DNA from: Paenibacillus sp.
GTDB lineage: Bacteria; Bacillota; Bacilli; Paenibacillales; Paenibacillaceae
Direction: 5' to 3'
DNA: 64,000 nt
NCBI GenBank assembly: GCA_031254035.1
Contig: JAIRVF010000113.1
Location: 24,418-88,417 of the forward strand
Part shown: positions 63,701 to 64,000 of the stretch, piece by piece
Layout of the letters: each line of letters starts with the position of its first letter
Position numbering within the stretch: the stretch's first letter is position 1
Notes under the pieces: generated by a model
Seen by the model: only the letters and a program-made list of their open reading frames with translations
The model's database searches: none
Told to the model about the DNA's origin: nothing
Position numbers and translations under genes: made by a program

Positions 63701-64000
63701 ACGCTGGCAGAGCTTGGTGCGACATTCAGCCGGATCGCGGAAGATCAGTATCAAATCGGCGCAACCGAAGCGGACTATATACGTCTGCTGGATGAGCTGC
63801 AGGGGCGGCAGCTCACGCATGTCATCCATTTGGCGAGCCTTGGCGGACCGGAAACCCCTGCTCGGCGCCAGGAGCTGGAAGACATGCAGACCCTTGGAAT
63901 CTACAGCTTGACCCGTCTTGTGCGTGCCCTGGCGATTCGGGGGCTGGCGCCAGAGGTTTTGATAGGGACGGATTACGCCGCCGAAGTTACGGGGGCAGAA
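60764..64000 (+). CDS. PKS module 5: KS-DH-(KR start), cut by window edge
   Basis: 1079 residues visible. N-terminal dock (IYELVAEQKLSPEDASSLFK). The KS nucleophile region reads DTACSAGL near 205, with Ala for the second Ser; ACHGTGT and NVGH are intact. DH TDHQLVGHSILPG near 682 and second motif DNAVN near 847. After residue 925 the sequence is the structural half of a KR; its catalytic half is outside. G+C jumps from about 40% to over 60% at roughly 63540, just after the DH, suggesting a recombination joint inside the gene. The ATG at 60764 follows GAGGTG, 13 bp after module 4 ends. Probably KS-DH-KR-ACP like the others, but that is inference. Confidence 0.9.
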   Translation, partial: MKSAENIIYELVAEQKLSPEDASSLFKAIEHEEKDTCEGIAIIGMSLSLPKARNAEEFWSNLVAGKDCIDYFPENRSKDAGVDDSNTGSVSDAFLRGGYLDEVDKFDPSLFRVSPQEAKLMDPSHRIMLMKAWEAFEDAGYSLNKIKGMMTGVYIGIDHTFRSNYGEHVKHKDFFSQLGKWTSVLAGRISYLLNLHGPNMVVDTACSAGLVSVHLACKALQNGECDMALAGGVNLFLSPYKNNNLDMVQSPDSRLRAFDKEANGTVWGEGVCAYLLKPLSKALQDGDNIQAVIKGSAVNNDGASSAMTAPNADAQEQVILSAWKDAGISGDLLSYVACHGTGTVLGDPIEIKGLSQAFRKFTDRNQFCAIGSVKGNVGHSVAVSGLASLAKVILAMRHGLLPPNIHFNKPNPYISFVNSPVYVNDRLTEWDTGNAQKRAAVSSFGFSGTNCHMVIESPPLYEPSVDHKGEAILPLSAKSEKDLEQVARSYAELFRSKGKNDFHDVCFTAATGRNHYRCRLAVLASSAEEALHKLEYYLETKESLDESLFAGSHHILKQGEENQSGLTEEELALVTTKVGNKIRELTDSDNYSPELHKELCQLYIAGAEVNWDALYKGKKHRRVSVPGYPMGLTRYWIEEERLPIGFGEDSGHPLLGRLIADTAVHSTYKSILSPVEHWILTDHQLVGHSILPGTGYIEAAREACSRFLRTDKIELLDILFMAPLSCEDDESKSVFTIVTKEEGHAKFVICTELDGVWATHAEGKAVPSDAESFPIIDLDLLEKEIDTVVEVSSVKETTNISEFGPRWANYSSIKVRDQKQLISIQLPEKLKADQELYFIHPAMLDNAVNLFIRLSDQDYYLPFSYKRMRIYGRMPERFYSYVQSRRGMDGKRETLTFDIDLAGPDGVVFMRIEGYTIKKVHSKDFILGRKDLFYGLGWKRREFAENADTWRNSKVLVLGGEDQRILELCAQLKDQGAAVTLAELGATFSRIAEDQYQIGATEADYIRLLDELQGRQLTHVIHLASLGGPETPARRQELEDMQTLGIYSLTRLVRALAIRGLAPEVLIGTDYAAEVTGAE

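Noticed and set aside
1-64000. rRNA and tRNA genes
   Set aside because: I looked for conserved rRNA segments and cloverleaf CCA-type 3' ends on both strands and saw none.

Overview
The window looks like chromosomal DNA of a Paenibacillus-type Firmicute. The evidence is mid-range G+C, strong GGAGG ribosome sites, YesM/YesN regulators beside sugar-binding lipoproteins, a DAP dehydrogenase, and a trans-AT polyketide cluster of the kind common in Bacillales. The genus is inferred from gene content, not from a marker gene.

Positions 1-34 kb are mostly ordinary chromosome. They hold the 5' end of an ABC-F ATPase with an attenuator-type leader, a MurG-like glycosyltransferase, a SWIM/SNF2 helicase, a hypothetical protein, a DUF2207 membrane protein, DAP dehydrogenase (ddh) and the tRNA hydroxylase trhO. 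Next come a chemoreceptor, a sugar ABC importer, and an operon encoding a response regulator, a sensor kinase and two sugar-binding proteins. The stretch ends with beta-phosphoglucomutase, an acetyltransferase, tatA, an exonuclease, a lactonase, a LysR regulator and a methylcitrate operon (prpC-prpD-prpB). Four copies of a 44-292 bp hairpin-rich repeat with GTTCAAAAAG termini lie between these genes. Five loci (an AAA ATPase, an MFS carrier, azlC-azlD, tatC and an Sfp-type PPTase) are each reduced to a 5' piece joined to a 3' piece with the middle missing.

Positions 34.5-64 kb hold one NRPS/trans-AT PKS assembly line, all on the + strand with short gaps, and it runs off the right edge. A promoter at 34113-34141 precedes a broken phosphopantetheinyl transferase. 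Then come an A-PCP-C-A-PCP-partial C NRPS whose second A domain carries a glycine code, a stand-alone malonyl-type acyltransferase, and five consecutive single-module PKS proteins. The four complete ones are KS-DH-KR-ACP, and the fifth is cut off after its DH.

Read in order, the line should make an aminoacyl (or hydroxyacyl)-glycyl starter and extend it through at least four, probably five, reducing and dehydrating steps, giving a conjugated polyene amide. The PKS proteins carry short matching helical tails at their ends that probably dock them in series. The acyltransferase would load all of them in trans. The carrier proteins would need a phosphopantetheinyl transferase from elsewhere in the genome, because the local one is destroyed.
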